Positions 16,747 to 25,590 of a DNA stretch of 35,769 nucleotides are shown here, one piece after another. Origin of the DNA: Alcanivorax sp. S71-1-4. GTDB taxonomy: Bacteria > Pseudomonadota > Gammaproteobacteria > Pseudomonadales > Alcanivoracaceae. A model generated the notes under the pieces. The model searched no databases and was not told the origin of the DNA. It saw only the letters and a program-made list of their open reading frames with translations. The DNA lies in assembly GCF_009846755.1 (NCBI RefSeq), contig NZ_AQOR01000036.1, positions 1 to 35,769 of the forward strand. The letters run 5' to 3'. Position 1 is the first letter of the stretch; the number at the start of each line of letters is the position of its first letter. The position numbers were made by a program, and so were the translations under genes.

Positions 16747-18231
16747 TCAGACCGGCGCCAGCCGATGCATCCATGGGCTGGCCTGCTCCAGTTGCGCGGC
16801 CAGACGAATCAGTTTGCCTTCATCGCCGTGATCCCCGATGAACTGCACGCCCAGGGGCAGGCCGTTATCACACCAGTGCAGCGGCACCGACATGGCCGGC
16901 ACCCCGGTGACATTGCTGATCTGCGTGAAGGGTGTATAGCGCAGGTTCTCGCGCGCCATCTTTTCCAACAGCCCCGATTTCAGGATCAGCCGCGATGCGC
17001 CCATGCGCAGGATCAGTTTCGAGCCGGCCTGCTGCCAGGCCGGTGTGGCCAGCTCGCCCACTTTGGCCGGGGGCATCGCCAACGTCGGTGTCATCCAGAA
17101 ATCGTAGCCTTGCAGGAACGCCGACAACTGCTGCGTGTAGAGCTGCCAGCGCTGATAGTTTTCCACGTACTCGCTGGCACGGGTGCTGCGGCCGAACGCC
17201 GCCATCACCAGGGTGTCGGGCTCAAAACCATCATCATCACAGCCGGTTTCACGACGCACAGCGTCCACTGTGGCCGCACAATGGGCAAACCACATCTGCA
17301 GCCAGTCCGCCGTCATCTGCTCGCTATCAATGGCTGGCTCGCCTTCTTCCACATGGTGCCCCAGCGACGTGAGCAGGCGCGCCGCGTTTTCCACCGCGCG
17401 CACCGCCTCCACATCGACCGGGGTACCGATCGGCGAGCGCGTGCTGAAGGCAATGCGCAACTTGCCCGGATCACGGCCCACCTCTTCCAGATAAGGGCGC
17501 TCCGGCGGCGCCAGATGAAACTGCACCCCCGGCTCATCGCCCTGGGTCGCATCCAGCAACGCGGCACTGTCACGCACGGACCGGGTCACCACATGGTTGA
17601 TCGACATGCCGTGCATGGCCTCGGTGAACTGCGGCCCCCAGGGTGTGCGCCCACGGCCTGGCTTGAGGCCGAACAGGCCACAGCAGGCCGCCGGAATACG
17701 GATGGAACCGCCCCCATCGTTGGCACCGGCAAACGGCACCACGCCCGCCGCCACCATCGCGGCAGAGCCGCCGGAGGAGCCGCCCGGTGTATGGTCCGTG
17801 TGCCAGGGGTTGCGCGTGGCACCCCAGGCCAGCGGCTCGGTGATGCCCTTGGCACCGAATTCCGGCGTATTGGTACGCCCGAAAATAATGACCCCGGCAT
17901 CCAGCCAGCGGCGCACCAGCTCGCTGTCTTCGGTGGCGCGACGGCCGATCTGCTTCAGCGCGCGGTTGCCGAGATAATGCGGTGCGCCGGCCATCTCCTG
18001 GAACAGGTCCTTGACCAGCATCGGCACGCCGGCAAACGGCCCGGAGAGGTGCTGCCCGGCCCGTCGCCGGGCCTGTTCATACAGGGGAATGATCAGGCCA
18101 TTGAGCGCCGGGTTGACCTGCTCGGCCCGGGCAATCGCCAGCTCCAGCAGTTCAGCAGGGGTCACTTCCCCCCGGTCCACCAGCGCCGCCAGCGCCAGGC
18201 CATCCAGTTTGCGATATTCCTCGAAATGCAT
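16747..18231 (-). CDS. Amidase (amidase-signature family)
   Basis: 494 residues. The amidase-signature Ser-cisSer-Lys triad is visible: K74 in PMLVKDL, the GGSSGGSAAM motif (residues 150-159, supplying the cis-serine) and nucleophile S176 in NDGGGSIRIPA. It hydrolyses a carboxylic amide to acid and ammonia; the family is too broad (aryl-acylamidases, fatty-acid amidases, 6-aminohexanoate cyclic dimer hydrolases) to name the substrate. It is not GatA-like in context, because no gatB or gatC is present. First gene of a probable two-gene operon with the molybdopterin oxidoreductase. AGGGAA lies just before the ATG. Confidence 0.9.
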   Translation of the reverse strand: MHFEEYRKLDGLALAALVDRGEVTPAELLELAIARAEQVNPALNGLIIPLYEQARRRAGQHLSGPFAGVPMLVKDLFQEMAGAPHYLGNRALKQIGRRATEDSELVRRWLDAGVIIFGRTNTPEFGAKGITEPLAWGATRNPWHTDHTPGGSSGGSAAMVAAGVVPFAGANDGGGSIRIPAACCGLFGLKPGRGRTPWGPQFTEAMHGMSINHVVTRSVRDSAALLDATQGDEPGVQFHLAPPERPYLEEVGRDPGKLRIAFSTRSPIGTPVDVEAVRAVENAARLLTSLGHHVEEGEPAIDSEQMTADWLQMWFAHCAATVDAVRRETGCDDDGFEPDTLVMAAFGRSTRASEYVENYQRWQLYTQQLSAFLQGYDFWMTPTLAMPPAKVGELATPAWQQAGSKLILRMGASRLILKSGLLEKMARENLRYTPFTQISNVTGVPAMSVPLHWCDNGLPLGVQFIGDHGDEGKLIRLAAQLEQASPWMHRLAPV

Positions 18232-18545
18232 GAGCGTTCCCTTTTGTCCTTATTCTTGTGCGTCCACAGGGTCATGGCCTGTGGGACATCCGTGCAGCGC
18301 AGCGAGACTCACCCGATCATACCCGTGCCGCCAGGCCGTCGCAGCCCCGCCTGAAAACTGTGCTGCCCCGTCCATCGGGACTGTCCGGCAGGGCCCGTCT
18401 CACGAGGCCACCGGCTTGAGTGACACCCGGTGCTGCCGCATACTACGCCCCCTGCCGTACTCCTGACCGGCAGGCATAGCCAGGCATCCGGAACAGGGGC
18501 CAGCCGTTGTGGCGGCCGGCCACAGCACCGATAACGTCACCGCCC
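18232..18545. other. Divergent intergenic region between amidase and rnfA (314 bp)
   Basis: No credible gene. It must contain the promoters of the amidase (leftward) and of rnfABCDGE (rightward); a candidate rnf promoter is listed separately. Confidence 0.5.
18416..18444 (+). promoter_or_regulatory. Candidate sigma-70 promoter of the rnf operon
   Basis: TTGAGT (18416-18421) and CATACT (18439-18444) are separated by exactly 17 bases, about 100 bases upstream of the rnfA ATG. Match quality is moderate; no other good pair is visible in the gap. Confidence 0.45.
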
Positions 18546-19130
18546 ATGACCGAATACGTTCTGATCCTTGTCAGCGCCGTGCTGGTGAACAACTTCGTGC
18601 TGGTTCAGTTCCTGGGCCTGTGCCCGTTCATGGGCGTCTCCAATAAAGTCGAGACGGCCATGGGCATGTCGCTGGCCACCACCTTCGTGCTGACGCTTTC
18701 CTCCGTGCTCGCCTACCTGACCTGGGACTGGATCCTGGTACCGCTGGAGCTGGAATACCTGCGCACGCTGTCCTTTATCCTGGTCATTGCCGTGGCCGTA
18801 CAGCTCACTGAAATGTTCGTGCGCAAGGCCAGCCCGTTGCTGTACAGGGTGCTGGGCGTGTTCCTGCCACTGATCACCTCCAACTGCGCGGTGCTCGGCG
18901 TGGCGCTGCTGAACGTGCGCAAGGAAGACGCCAGTTTCCTGAGTTCACTGACCTACGGCTTTGGCGCCGCCCTCGGCTTTTCGCTGGTGCTGGTGCTGTT
19001 TGCCGCCATGCGCGAGCGCATTGCCGTGGCCGATGTACCGGAAGCCTTTCGTGGCCCGGCCATCGGCCTGATCACCGCCGGCCTGATGTCGCTGGCATTC
19101 ATGGGCTTCAGCGGGCTGATCCGGCTATGA
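18546..19130 (+). CDS. rnfA: Rnf electron-transport complex subunit A
   Basis: 194-residue integral membrane subunit with six helices, beginning [19 protein letters not shown] and containing the conserved [12 protein letters not shown] and [14 protein letters not shown] segments, whose cysteines belong to the membrane iron-sulfur site shared by RnfA and RnfE. Start ATG 18546 matches the family N-terminus; an in-frame ATG 39 bases upstream would add a non-family segment. First gene of rnfABCDGE. The stop overlaps the rnfB start (ATGA). Rnf couples ferredoxin-NAD electron transfer to Na+ or H+ movement; in enteric relatives the homologue (Rsx) also resets SoxR. Confidence 0.96.
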   Translation: MTEYVLILVSAVLVNNFVLVQFLGLCPFMGVSNKVETAMGMSLATTFVLTLSSVLAYLTWDWILVPLELEYLRTLSFILVIAVAVQLTEMFVRKASPLLYRVLGVFLPLITSNCAVLGVALLNVRKEDASFLSSLTYGFGAALGFSLVLVLFAAMRERIAVADVPEAFRGPAIGLITAGLMSLAFMGFSGLIRL

Positions 19131-19708
19131 CGATCCTGATCGCGGTATTGGCGCTGCTGGCGCTGGCCGTCGTGTTCGGCGCCCTGCTCGGCTTTGCCTC
19201 GGAAAAATTCCGGGTAGAAGGCGACCCCATCGTCGACCAGATCGACGCACTGCTGCCGCAGACCCAGTGCGGCCAGTGTGGCCATCCCGGCTGCCGGCCC
19301 TATGCCGAAGCCATCGCCGAAGGCGAAGATCACAACCGCTGCCCGCCCGGCGGCGAGCAGACCATCCAGGACCTGTCCGACCTGCTCGGCCGCGAGGTGC
19401 TGCCCCTGGACGGCGAGGCCGACAGCGCCGACGTGAAAAAAGTCGCCTTCATCCGCGAAGCGGAATGCATCGGTTGCACCAAGTGCATCCAGGCCTGCCC
19501 GGTGGACGCGATTGTCGGCGCCGCGCGGCAGATGCACACCGTGATCGCTGACGAATGCACCGGCTGCGACCTGTGCGTGGAGCCCTGCCCGGTGGACTGC
19601 ATCGACATGATCGAGGTGCCGCCGACACTCACGACCTGGGGCTGGTCACGGCCCGACGGCGTGGGCAAGACACCCGAACGACTGATCAATGTGGTGAATC
19701 TCCGGTGA
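19127..19708 (+). CDS. rnfB: Rnf complex iron-sulfur subunit B
   Basis: 193 residues: one N-terminal membrane anchor ([20 protein letters not shown]), the RnfB Fe-S domain with C48-GQ-C51 and C56 (CGQCGHPGC) plus the later cysteine in HNRCPPGG, and two ferredoxin-type 4Fe-4S sites starting at C114 ([12 protein letters not shown]) and C144 ([12 protein letters not shown]). It is the ferredoxin-side entry point of the complex. Translation is coupled on both sides: ATGA overlap with rnfA, GTGA overlap with rnfC. Confidence 0.96.
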   Translation: MTILIAVLALLALAVVFGALLGFASEKFRVEGDPIVDQIDALLPQTQCGQCGHPGCRPYAEAIAEGEDHNRCPPGGEQTIQDLSDLLGREVLPLDGEADSADVKKVAFIREAECIGCTKCIQACPVDAIVGAARQMHTVIADECTGCDLCVEPCPVDCIDMIEVPPTLTTWGWSRPDGVGKTPERLINVVNLR

Positions 19709-21891
19709 GCCTGTTATCGCGCCTGCTGCCCCGCCGCCGCTTCGATTTCCACGGCGGCATTCATCCGCCGGAACGCAAGGCGCTGTCCAATGGCACGCCG
19801 ATCCGCCCCGGGCCGATGCCAGCGCAACTGATCCTGCCGCTGACCATGCATATCGGGGCGCCCGCACGGCCACTGGTGCAGGTGGGTGATCGGGTGCTCA
19901 AGGGCGAGAAAATCGCCGAGGCCAGCGGGCCGGTCAGCGTGCCGGTGCATGCCCCCTCCTCCGGCGTGATCAGCGCCATCGAACCGCGCCCGATCCAGCA
20001 TCCCTCCGGCCTGGATGCGCCCTGCATTGTGCTGGACACCGATGGCGAAGACCGCTGGACAGCGCTGCATCCGCACCCGGATTTTCGCGCCATCCCGCGC
20101 CCGGAACTGCTGGCGCTGATACGCGAAGCCGGTATCGCCGGCCTCGGCGGCGCCGGTTTCCCCACCGCCATCAAACTCAATCTGCGGGACAACCAGCGCA
20201 TCGAGCAGCTGATTCTCAATGCGGTGGAGTGCGAACCCTATATCACCGCCGACGACCGTCTGATGCGCGAGCGCGCCCCGGCGCTGATCCGGGGCATCGA
20301 GATATTGCGCTATCTGGTGCAACCGGCGGAGACCATCGTCGCGATCGAGGACAACAAGCCGGAAGCCATTGCCGCCATGCGTGCGGCTGCCGAAGGCACC
20401 GGCATCCGCATCATGACGGTGCCGACCAAATACCCCTCCGGCGGTGAAAAGCAGCTGATCCGTCTGGTCACCGGCAAGGAAGTCCGCTCCGGCGGCATTC
20501 CGGCGGAAATCGGCGTGGTGTGCCAGAACATCGGCACCGCCTACGCAGTGGAGCGCGCCGTGGTGCACGGTGAGCCGCTGATTCGCCGCATCACCACCCT
20601 GACCGGCGAAGCGTTCACCCAGCCCGGCAATGTGGAAACCCTGATCGGCACTCCGGTGCAGGCATTGCTGGAGGCCGGCGGCGTCACCCAGCCACATCGG
20701 GGCCGGCTGATCATGGGCGGCCCGATGATGGGGTTCTCCATCGACCACCCCATGTCGCCAGTGGTGAAAACCAGCAACTGCATCATCGCCGCGCCGCTGA
20801 CCGAGCTGCCGGAACCGGCGCCGGAACAATCCTGTATCCGTTGCGGCGCCTGCGCGGATGTCTGCCCCGCCGAACTGCTGCCGCAGCAACTGTACTGGTA
20901 CAGCAAGGCCGGCGAATTCGACCGGGCGCGGCACTACAACCTGCTCGACTGCATCGAGTGCGGCGCCTGCTCCTATGTCTGCCCGAGCAACATCCCGCTG
21001 GTGCAGTACTATCGCTATGCCAAGGCTGAACTGCGCAAGCAGGCCGCCGAGCACCAGAAGGCGGACCGTGCCCGCGAGCGCTTCGAGGCACGCACTGCCC
21101 GCATCGAAAAGGAAAAGGCCGAGAAAGAAGCGCGCCGCCAGGCGCGGCTGGCCGCCAACAGGGTGAAGCAGGCGCCGGATGCCGCAGCGCCACCCGCGCA
21201 GGCAGATCTGAAAAAAGCCGTCAACGATGCCTCCGCTGCCTACAAGACCGCCGTCAAGGCCGCCAAAGAAGCGGAAGCCAGCGGCGCGGACAACGCGGTG
21301 GCATTGCGCGCCGAAGCGGAACGCCTGAAAGCCCATGCCGACGCCCTCAAAGCCAACCTGCGCGATGCGAAAGCCGCCGGGCCAGCGGCGCCAGCACACG
21401 ACGATGGGCTGCCGGCACTGAAGAAAGCCGTCGCTGACGCCTCCGCCGCGTATAAAGCCGCCGTGAAGGCAATGAAAGACGTCGAGGCCGGCGGCGACGG
21501 TGACATTGATGCCCTGCGCGCCGACACCGAGCGCCTGAAAGCCGAGGCGGACAGATTGAAAGCCGCACTGCGTGACGCCAAGGCGGCCGCGCCTGCCGTG
21601 GTTGCCGCCCCGGTACAGGAAGACCCTGTCGCAGCACTGAAAAAAGCCGTCGCCGACGCCTCCTCCGCCTACAAAGCTGCCGTGAAAGCCGCCAAGGAAG
21701 CCGAGGCCAGCGGTGACGGGGACCTGGATGCCCTGCGCGCCGAGGCCGAGCGCCTGAAACCGACCGGCTCAAAGCCGAACTGCGTGACGCCAAGGCGACG
21801 GCCCCGGCCACACCACCACCAGCCCCACCGGCAGCCCCCGCGCCTGCGGCCACCGGCGATGACGAGATCGAAAAACGCAACCAGCGCATGA
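19705..21891 (+). CDS. rnfC: Rnf complex NADH-binding subunit C, frameshifted in its C-terminal repeat tail
   Basis: Starts at GTG 19705, overlapping the rnfB stop. The core is complete: [11 protein letters not shown] at the N-terminus, the nucleotide/FMN region [17 protein letters not shown], and two 4Fe-4S sites (C377-C380-C383-C387 and C416-C419-C422-C426). From about residue 440 comes a long Lys/Ala/Glu-rich tail with three near-identical repeats of about 70 residues (LKKAVxDASxAYKxAVK ... EAERLKA). In the third repeat, near 21760, GAAACCGACC replaces the expected GAAAGCCGAGGCCGACC, a net loss of 7 bases. The frame shifts and the product ends in a non-homologous Pro/Arg/His tail at 21891 (728 aa). 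The lost part remains open in the next frame (21888..22307). The electron-transfer core should be unaffected. Confidence 0.92.
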   Translation: MSLLSRLLPRRRFDFHGGIHPPERKALSNGTPIRPGPMPAQLILPLTMHIGAPARPLVQVGDRVLKGEKIAEASGPVSVPVHAPSSGVISAIEPRPIQHPSGLDAPCIVLDTDGEDRWTALHPHPDFRAIPRPELLALIREAGIAGLGGAGFPTAIKLNLRDNQRIEQLILNAVECEPYITADDRLMRERAPALIRGIEILRYLVQPAETIVAIEDNKPEAIAAMRAAAEGTGIRIMTVPTKYPSGGEKQLIRLVTGKEVRSGGIPAEIGVVCQNIGTAYAVERAVVHGEPLIRRITTLTGEAFTQPGNVETLIGTPVQALLEAGGVTQPHRGRLIMGGPMMGFSIDHPMSPVVKTSNCIIAAPLTELPEPAPEQSCIRCGACADVCPAELLPQQLYWYSKAGEFDRARHYNLLDCIECGACSYVCPSNIPLVQYYRYAKAELRKQAAEHQKADRARERFEARTARIEKEKAEKEARRQARLAANRVKQAPDAAAPPAQADLKKAVNDASAAYKTAVKAAKEAEASGADNAVALRAEAERLKAHADALKANLRDAKAAGPAAPAHDDGLPALKKAVADASAAYKAAVKAMKDVEAGGDGDIDALRADTERLKAEADRLKAALRDAKAAAPAVVAAPVQEDPVAALKKAVADASSAYKAAVKAAKEAEASGDGDLDALRAEAERLKPTGSKPNCVTPRRRPRPHHHQPHRQPPRLRPPAMTRSKNATSA
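21208..21780 (+). repeat. Tandem coding repeats in the rnfC tail
   Basis: Three direct repeats start with the LKKAV codons at 21208, 21418 and 21637, giving periods of 210 and 219 bases (70 and 73 residues). Each encodes a helix-rich Ala/Lys/Glu module. High identity between units makes the region prone to slippage, and the frameshift lies in the third unit. A more diverged fourth unit ([20 protein letters not shown]) follows beyond the frameshift. Confidence 0.85.
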
Positions 21892-22307
21892 AGGCGCTGA
21901 AGACCGCCTACAACATGGCCAACAAACAGTGGAAGGACGCCGCCGCCGCGTTGGAACGCGCCGAGCGCAGTGGCGACGTGGCCGAACTGGATGCCCTGCG
22001 CACGCGCGTGGACAAACTGCGCGACAAAGCCGACAAGGCCCGCGCCGCACTGGACGTGCTGGTGACGGCCGCCAAGGCCGGCATCCAGGCCCGCACCGGC
22101 ACCGACCTGAAAACCCTGAAACTCAACGCCGCCCGTGCCGAAAGCACGGTGCGCGAAAAAAGCGCCGCGCTGGCCGCCGCCCGCGAAGCCGGGGACGAAG
22201 AACAAATCAGCGTGCTGCAACAGGAGCTCACCGCGCTGGAGCAGACCGCGCTGGAAGCCGCTCGCACACTGAAGCAGGCCGTCGACGACGAGGGCCTGGG
22301 CGAATGA
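21888..22307 (+). pseudogene. rnfC: Detached C-terminal part of RnfC (139 codons from an internal ATG)
   Basis: Encodes [20 protein letters not shown] and further Ala/Glu-rich helical sequence, clearly the continuation of the RnfC tail: the frame is open back to the frameshift at about 21760 ([12 protein letters not shown], then a Pro/Ala linker). Restoring 7 bases gives one protein of about 869 residues ending at 22307. The premature stop and the internal ATG overlap as ATGA (21888-21891), the same junction type used between the other rnf genes, so this piece could still be made by re-initiation. Its stop overlaps the rnfD start. A sequencing error is also possible. Confidence 0.7.
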
Positions 22308-23326
22308 ACCTGATCAGCGTCACCTCTCCGCACACCACCGGCCCGTCACGCACCCAGCGCGTCATGGCGCAGGTGCTGCTGGCCACCCTGCCTGGCCTCG
22401 CCGTGCTGTGCGGGTTGTTCGGCTGGGGCAGCCTGATCAACGTGGTCTGGGCCTGCGCCGCCGCCCTCGCCTGCGAAGCAGCCGTGCTGCGTCTGCGCGG
22501 CAAGCCGGTCGGTTTCCATCTGGCCGATGGCAGCGCACTGGTGACCGCCGTGCTGCTGGCACTGGCGATCCCGCCCACCGCGCCCTGGTGGCTGACCCTG
22601 GTCGGCGTCGGCTTTGCGATCATTTTTGCCAAGCAGCTGTACGGCGGCCTGGGCATGAATCCGTTCAATCCGGCCATGGCCGGTTATGTGCTGTTGCTGA
22701 TTTCCTTTCCGGTGGACATGACGCGCTGGCTGCCACCGTTCGAGGCGCCGGACCTGGCCACCTCGCTGCAGTTGTTCCTGGGCCGTGACCACGGCATTGA
22801 TGCCCTCACCGGTGCCACCCCCCTGGACAGTCTCCGCACCTGGGCCGGCGATGCCGCCGCGCTGGCCGCACAGCCCGCGCTGCACGGCACGTTCGCGGGC
22901 CTGGGCTGGGAATGGGTCAACCTCGCCTTTCTTGCAGGGGGCCTGTGGCTGCTCTGGCGCCGCGTCATCACCTGGCATATTCCCGCCGCACTGCTGGGTG
23001 CCCTGGCCCTGTGTGCGCTGCCCTTCTGGCTGCATGACAGCGCGCGTTTCGCCAGCCCGCTGTTCCACCTGTTCAGTGGCGCGGCCATGTTCGGCGCATT
23101 CTTTATCGCCACCGACCCGGTCTCCGCCGCCACCAGCCGTACCGGCCGGCTGATCTACGCCGCGCTGATCGGCGTGCTGATCTGGGTCATCCGCAGTTTC
23201 GGTGGCTACCCGGATGCAATGGCGTTTGCCGTGCTGCTGCTGAACCTGGCCGCACCCACCATTGATTACTACACCCAGCCGCGCAGCTACGGCCACAGCA
23301 AACCGAAACGGGGCATCGGCGGATGA
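22304..23326 (+). CDS. rnfD: Rnf complex membrane subunit D
   Basis: 340-residue multi-spanning flavoprotein subunit. Typical segments: SPHTTGPSRTQRVMAQVLLA, FAKQLYGGLGMNPFNPAMAGY and FFIATDPVSAATSRTGRLIYA. The FMN is expected to be bound covalently to T172 in the TGAT motif of DALTGATPL. ATG 22304 overlaps the stop of the rnfC remnant (ATGA), which fits the operon's coupled design and means rnfD translation may depend on ribosomes leaving the detached rnfC tail. Confidence 0.95.
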   Translation: MNLISVTSPHTTGPSRTQRVMAQVLLATLPGLAVLCGLFGWGSLINVVWACAAALACEAAVLRLRGKPVGFHLADGSALVTAVLLALAIPPTAPWWLTLVGVGFAIIFAKQLYGGLGMNPFNPAMAGYVLLLISFPVDMTRWLPPFEAPDLATSLQLFLGRDHGIDALTGATPLDSLRTWAGDAAALAAQPALHGTFAGLGWEWVNLAFLAGGLWLLWRRVITWHIPAALLGALALCALPFWLHDSARFASPLFHLFSGAAMFGAFFIATDPVSAATSRTGRLIYAALIGVLIWVIRSFGGYPDAMAFAVLLLNLAAPTIDYYTQPRSYGHSKPKRGIGG

Positions 23327-23991
23327 GCGAGCAACCGAACCTGATCGGCCTGGCGATTTCCCGCAACGCCCTCATCCTCGGCCTGTTCGCCGTCGCCACC
23401 GCCGCCATGCTGGCGTTCACCAACGACCGCACCCGCGATCAGGTAGCCTGCAACCGGCAGCAGGCACTGGAAGCATCGCTGCACGAAGTGCTGCCCCCGT
23501 CGCTGGCCGACAACAACCTGCTCGCCGATCAGATCATCGTCACCGATGCCACGCTGGGCCGGGGTGAACGGCATATCTACCGCGCCCGCCAGGCCGGTGC
23601 GCCGAGCGGCGCGGTGCTGGAAACCGTGGCACCGGACGGCTACGGCGGCGCCATCGCCCTGCTGGTGGGCGTGACCGTGGATGGCGAGATCACCGGCGTA
23701 CGCGTGGTGCCGCCACACAATGAAACCCCGGGCCTGGGCGACAAGATCGAAACACGCAAATCCGACTGGATGCTCGGCTTCAACGGCCGCTCGCTGGCCA
23801 ACACCGCTGATGACGGCTGGGCCGTGCGAAAAGATGGCGGCGACTTCGATGCCTTCACCGGCGCCACGATCACCCCGCGTGCGGTGGTCGGCGCCGTGTA
23901 TCGCACGCTGAACTATTACCGCACCCACAGCGCTACACTGTTCGCCATGCCGGCGGCGGCGGCCGGCAGCCTGGAGCATTGCCATGAGTGA
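23323..23991 (+). CDS. rnfG: Rnf complex subunit G
   Basis: 222 residues with one N-terminal membrane helix ([17 protein letters not shown]) and a periplasmic FMN-binding domain; T182 in DAFTGATIT is the expected covalent FMN site. [11 protein letters not shown] is a family-typical segment. The start overlaps the rnfD stop (ATGA). A C-terminal Ala/Gly-rich stretch encodes the overlap with rnfE. Confidence 0.95.
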   Translation: MSEQPNLIGLAISRNALILGLFAVATAAMLAFTNDRTRDQVACNRQQALEASLHEVLPPSLADNNLLADQIIVTDATLGRGERHIYRARQAGAPSGAVLETVAPDGYGGAIALLVGVTVDGEITGVRVVPPHNETPGLGDKIETRKSDWMLGFNGRSLANTADDGWAVRKDGGDFDAFTGATITPRAVVGAVYRTLNYYRTHSATLFAMPAAAAGSLEHCHE

Positions 23992-24697
23992 CATCGATTA
24001 TCGCGGCATCGCGCTGAACGGCCTGTGGAAAAACAACCCGGCCACCGTGCAGTTGCTCGGCCTGTGCCCGCTGCTGGCGGTTACCGGCTCGGTCGTGAAC
24101 GCCCTCGGCCTGGGCCTGGCAACGATGGCAGTGCTGATGCTGTCCAACCTGGCGGTGTCGCTGATCCGTGGCTTCGTCACCCCCGCCGTGCGCCTGCCGG
24201 CGTTCGTGATGATCATCGCTGCCGTGGTCACGGTGGTGGAAATGGTGATGCAGGCGTACACCTTTGAACTGTACGAAATCCTCGGCATTTTCATTCCGCT
24301 GATCGTGACCAACTGCGCCATCCTCGGCCGCGCCGACGCCTTCGCAGCGAAGCATCCGCCACTGCCGGCCATGCTGGACGGCATGATGATGGGCGCCGGC
24401 TTTCTGGTGGTGTTGCTGCTGCTGGGTGCGCTGCGCGAGCTGGTCGGCGAAGGCACCCTGCTTGCCAACATGCACCTGCTGTTCGGCGACGCCGCACGCG
24501 GCTGGCAGATCACCCTGATCGACGATTATCGCGGCTTCCTGGTCGCCATCCTGCCACCGGGCGCCTTCCTCGGACTGGGGCTGATCATTGCCGGCAAGAA
24601 CATCATCGACAAGCACTTGAAAGACGCTGCCAGACGACGGCAACCCGGGGATGCGGCCGCGTCCCGGCGAGTACGCACCACGGGCAAGGTCGCCTGA
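23984..24697 (+). CDS. rnfE: Rnf complex membrane subunit E
   Basis: 237-residue six-helix subunit, paralogous to RnfA. Conserved sequence: [43 protein letters not shown] and [20 protein letters not shown]; the cysteines in LGLCP and TNC correspond to those in RnfA. Overlaps rnfG by 8 bases. Last rnf gene; in enteric bacteria and many relatives nth follows directly, but here two glycine-zipper genes and an antisense HAD-like gene intervene. The basic tail ([14 protein letters not shown]) is longer than needed for the membrane core. Confidence 0.95.
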   Translation: MSDIDYRGIALNGLWKNNPATVQLLGLCPLLAVTGSVVNALGLGLATMAVLMLSNLAVSLIRGFVTPAVRLPAFVMIIAAVVTVVEMVMQAYTFELYEILGIFIPLIVTNCAILGRADAFAAKHPPLPAMLDGMMMGAGFLVVLLLLGALRELVGEGTLLANMHLLFGDAARGWQITLIDDYRGFLVAILPPGAFLGLGLIIAGKNIIDKHLKDAARRRQPGDAAASRRVRTTGKVA

Positions 24698-24796
24698 GCA
24701 CGTCCGCGAAAACCATTTTCCTTCCACATTTCCTGCACGATGCCGGCGCGCAATAACGCTGCGGGCCGGTTGCCCGCCTCGTACAGGAGCTTTCAC

Positions 24797-25480
24797 ATGG
24801 ACAATCGCATCGCTCTCCCTGCGCTGGCCGTGGCCAGCCTGCTCGGCCTCGCCGGATTTGGCTACGGGGCCTATCAGGCCGGCCTCAGCCGCACCCCGTT
24901 ACAGACCGACGTGACCACCACCGAACAACCCGCCACAGAAGCGCGCGCACCCGCTGTAGCCACAGCGCCAGCCCCTGCCGTGACAACGCCGGTGATGACC
25001 GCACCGGTGGTAGCGGCACCGGTGGTGGCCGCACCGGCACCACGTCTGCAGGTCGCACACGTCACCCATGTGGAACCGATCGTCACGACCTGGCAGGCGC
25101 CACGGCAGGTCTGCGAAGCGGTCACGGTGCAACGCCAGGCGCCGGTCCGGGACGAACGCCGTGTCGCCGGCACCCTGCTCGGCGCCGCCATCGGCGGCGT
25201 GGTGGGGCATCAGTTCGGCGGGGGCAGCGGCAAAGATGCAGCCACAGTGGCCGGCGCCATCGCCGGCGGTTATGCCGGCAACCGTGTGCAGGCCGGCCGC
25301 CAGCAGGCGAACACCTACACCACCACCGAACAGCAATGCCATACCGTGATGGAACCGCAAAGCCGCACCGACGGTTATCAGGTGACGTACCGGCTGGGCA
25401 ATGACACCGGCACGCTGCGCATGGACCAGCGGCCCGGCGACACATTGCCGGTGCGCAACGGCGTCGTGCGCGCCTATTGA
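24797..25480 (+). CDS. Glycine-zipper 2TM-domain envelope protein, paralogue 1
   Basis: 227 residues. N-terminal hydrophobic helix (ALPALAVASLLGLAGFGYGA) acting as anchor or signal, with no lipobox cysteine; then a low-complexity Ala/Pro/Val/Thr linker (about 40-85); then a domain with VTHVEPIV, a conserved cysteine (RQVCEAV), the glycine zipper GTLLGAAIGGVVGHQFGGG / AGAIAGGYAGN, a second cysteine (EQQCHTV) and a C-terminal strand domain (YQVTYRLGNDTGTLRMDQRP). It resembles SlyB/PCP-type rickettsial-17-kDa-like proteins. The two cysteines could form a disulfide. AGGAG lies before ATG 24797. Close paralogue at 26600 without the linker. Confidence 0.85.
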   Translation: MDNRIALPALAVASLLGLAGFGYGAYQAGLSRTPLQTDVTTTEQPATEARAPAVATAPAPAVTTPVMTAPVVAAPVVAAPAPRLQVAHVTHVEPIVTTWQAPRQVCEAVTVQRQAPVRDERRVAGTLLGAAIGGVVGHQFGGGSGKDAATVAGAIAGGYAGNRVQAGRQQANTYTTTEQQCHTVMEPQSRTDGYQVTYRLGNDTGTLRMDQRPGDTLPVRNGVVRAY

Positions 25481-25526
25481 GAGCGTAAAAGTCGGCGGGA
25501 AAAATCCATCGCGTACTGCGGCTGAT

Positions 25527-25576
25527 TGTGCTGACCGCTTGATCAAGCGGTCAGCACAGGCTGTTTTTCAACAGCC
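25527..25576. repeat. Fragment of a family-2 repeat (left-end module, inverted)
   Basis: A perfect 32-bp palindrome (25527-25558; half-site TGTGCTGACCGCTTGA) is followed by the hairpin GGCTGTTTTTCAACAGCC (25559-25576). Read on the minus strand this equals the first part of the family-2 copies at 4421 and 7346; the CCACCTTTGCGG stem and right end are missing. It lies between the convergent glycine-zipper and HAD-like genes and may act as their terminator. Confidence 0.75.
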
Positions 25577-25590
25577 CGTCAAGCCACACC

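Noticed and set aside
15268-18354. A 1028-codon open frame on the + strand antisense to the oxidoreductase and amidase
   Set aside because: His/Arg/Gln-rich sequence without domains; it mirrors two well-supported minus-strand genes. Long antisense frames are expected at this GC content.
19714-21399. A 561-codon minus-strand open frame opposite rnfC
   Set aside because: Shadow of rnfC codon bias; low-complexity Gly/His/Arg content, no ribosome site and no recognisable motif.
21208-21780. Repeats in rnfC considered as CRISPR or non-coding repeats
   Set aside because: They are in frame, encode near-identical 70-residue helical modules and belong to the known repetitive RnfC tail.
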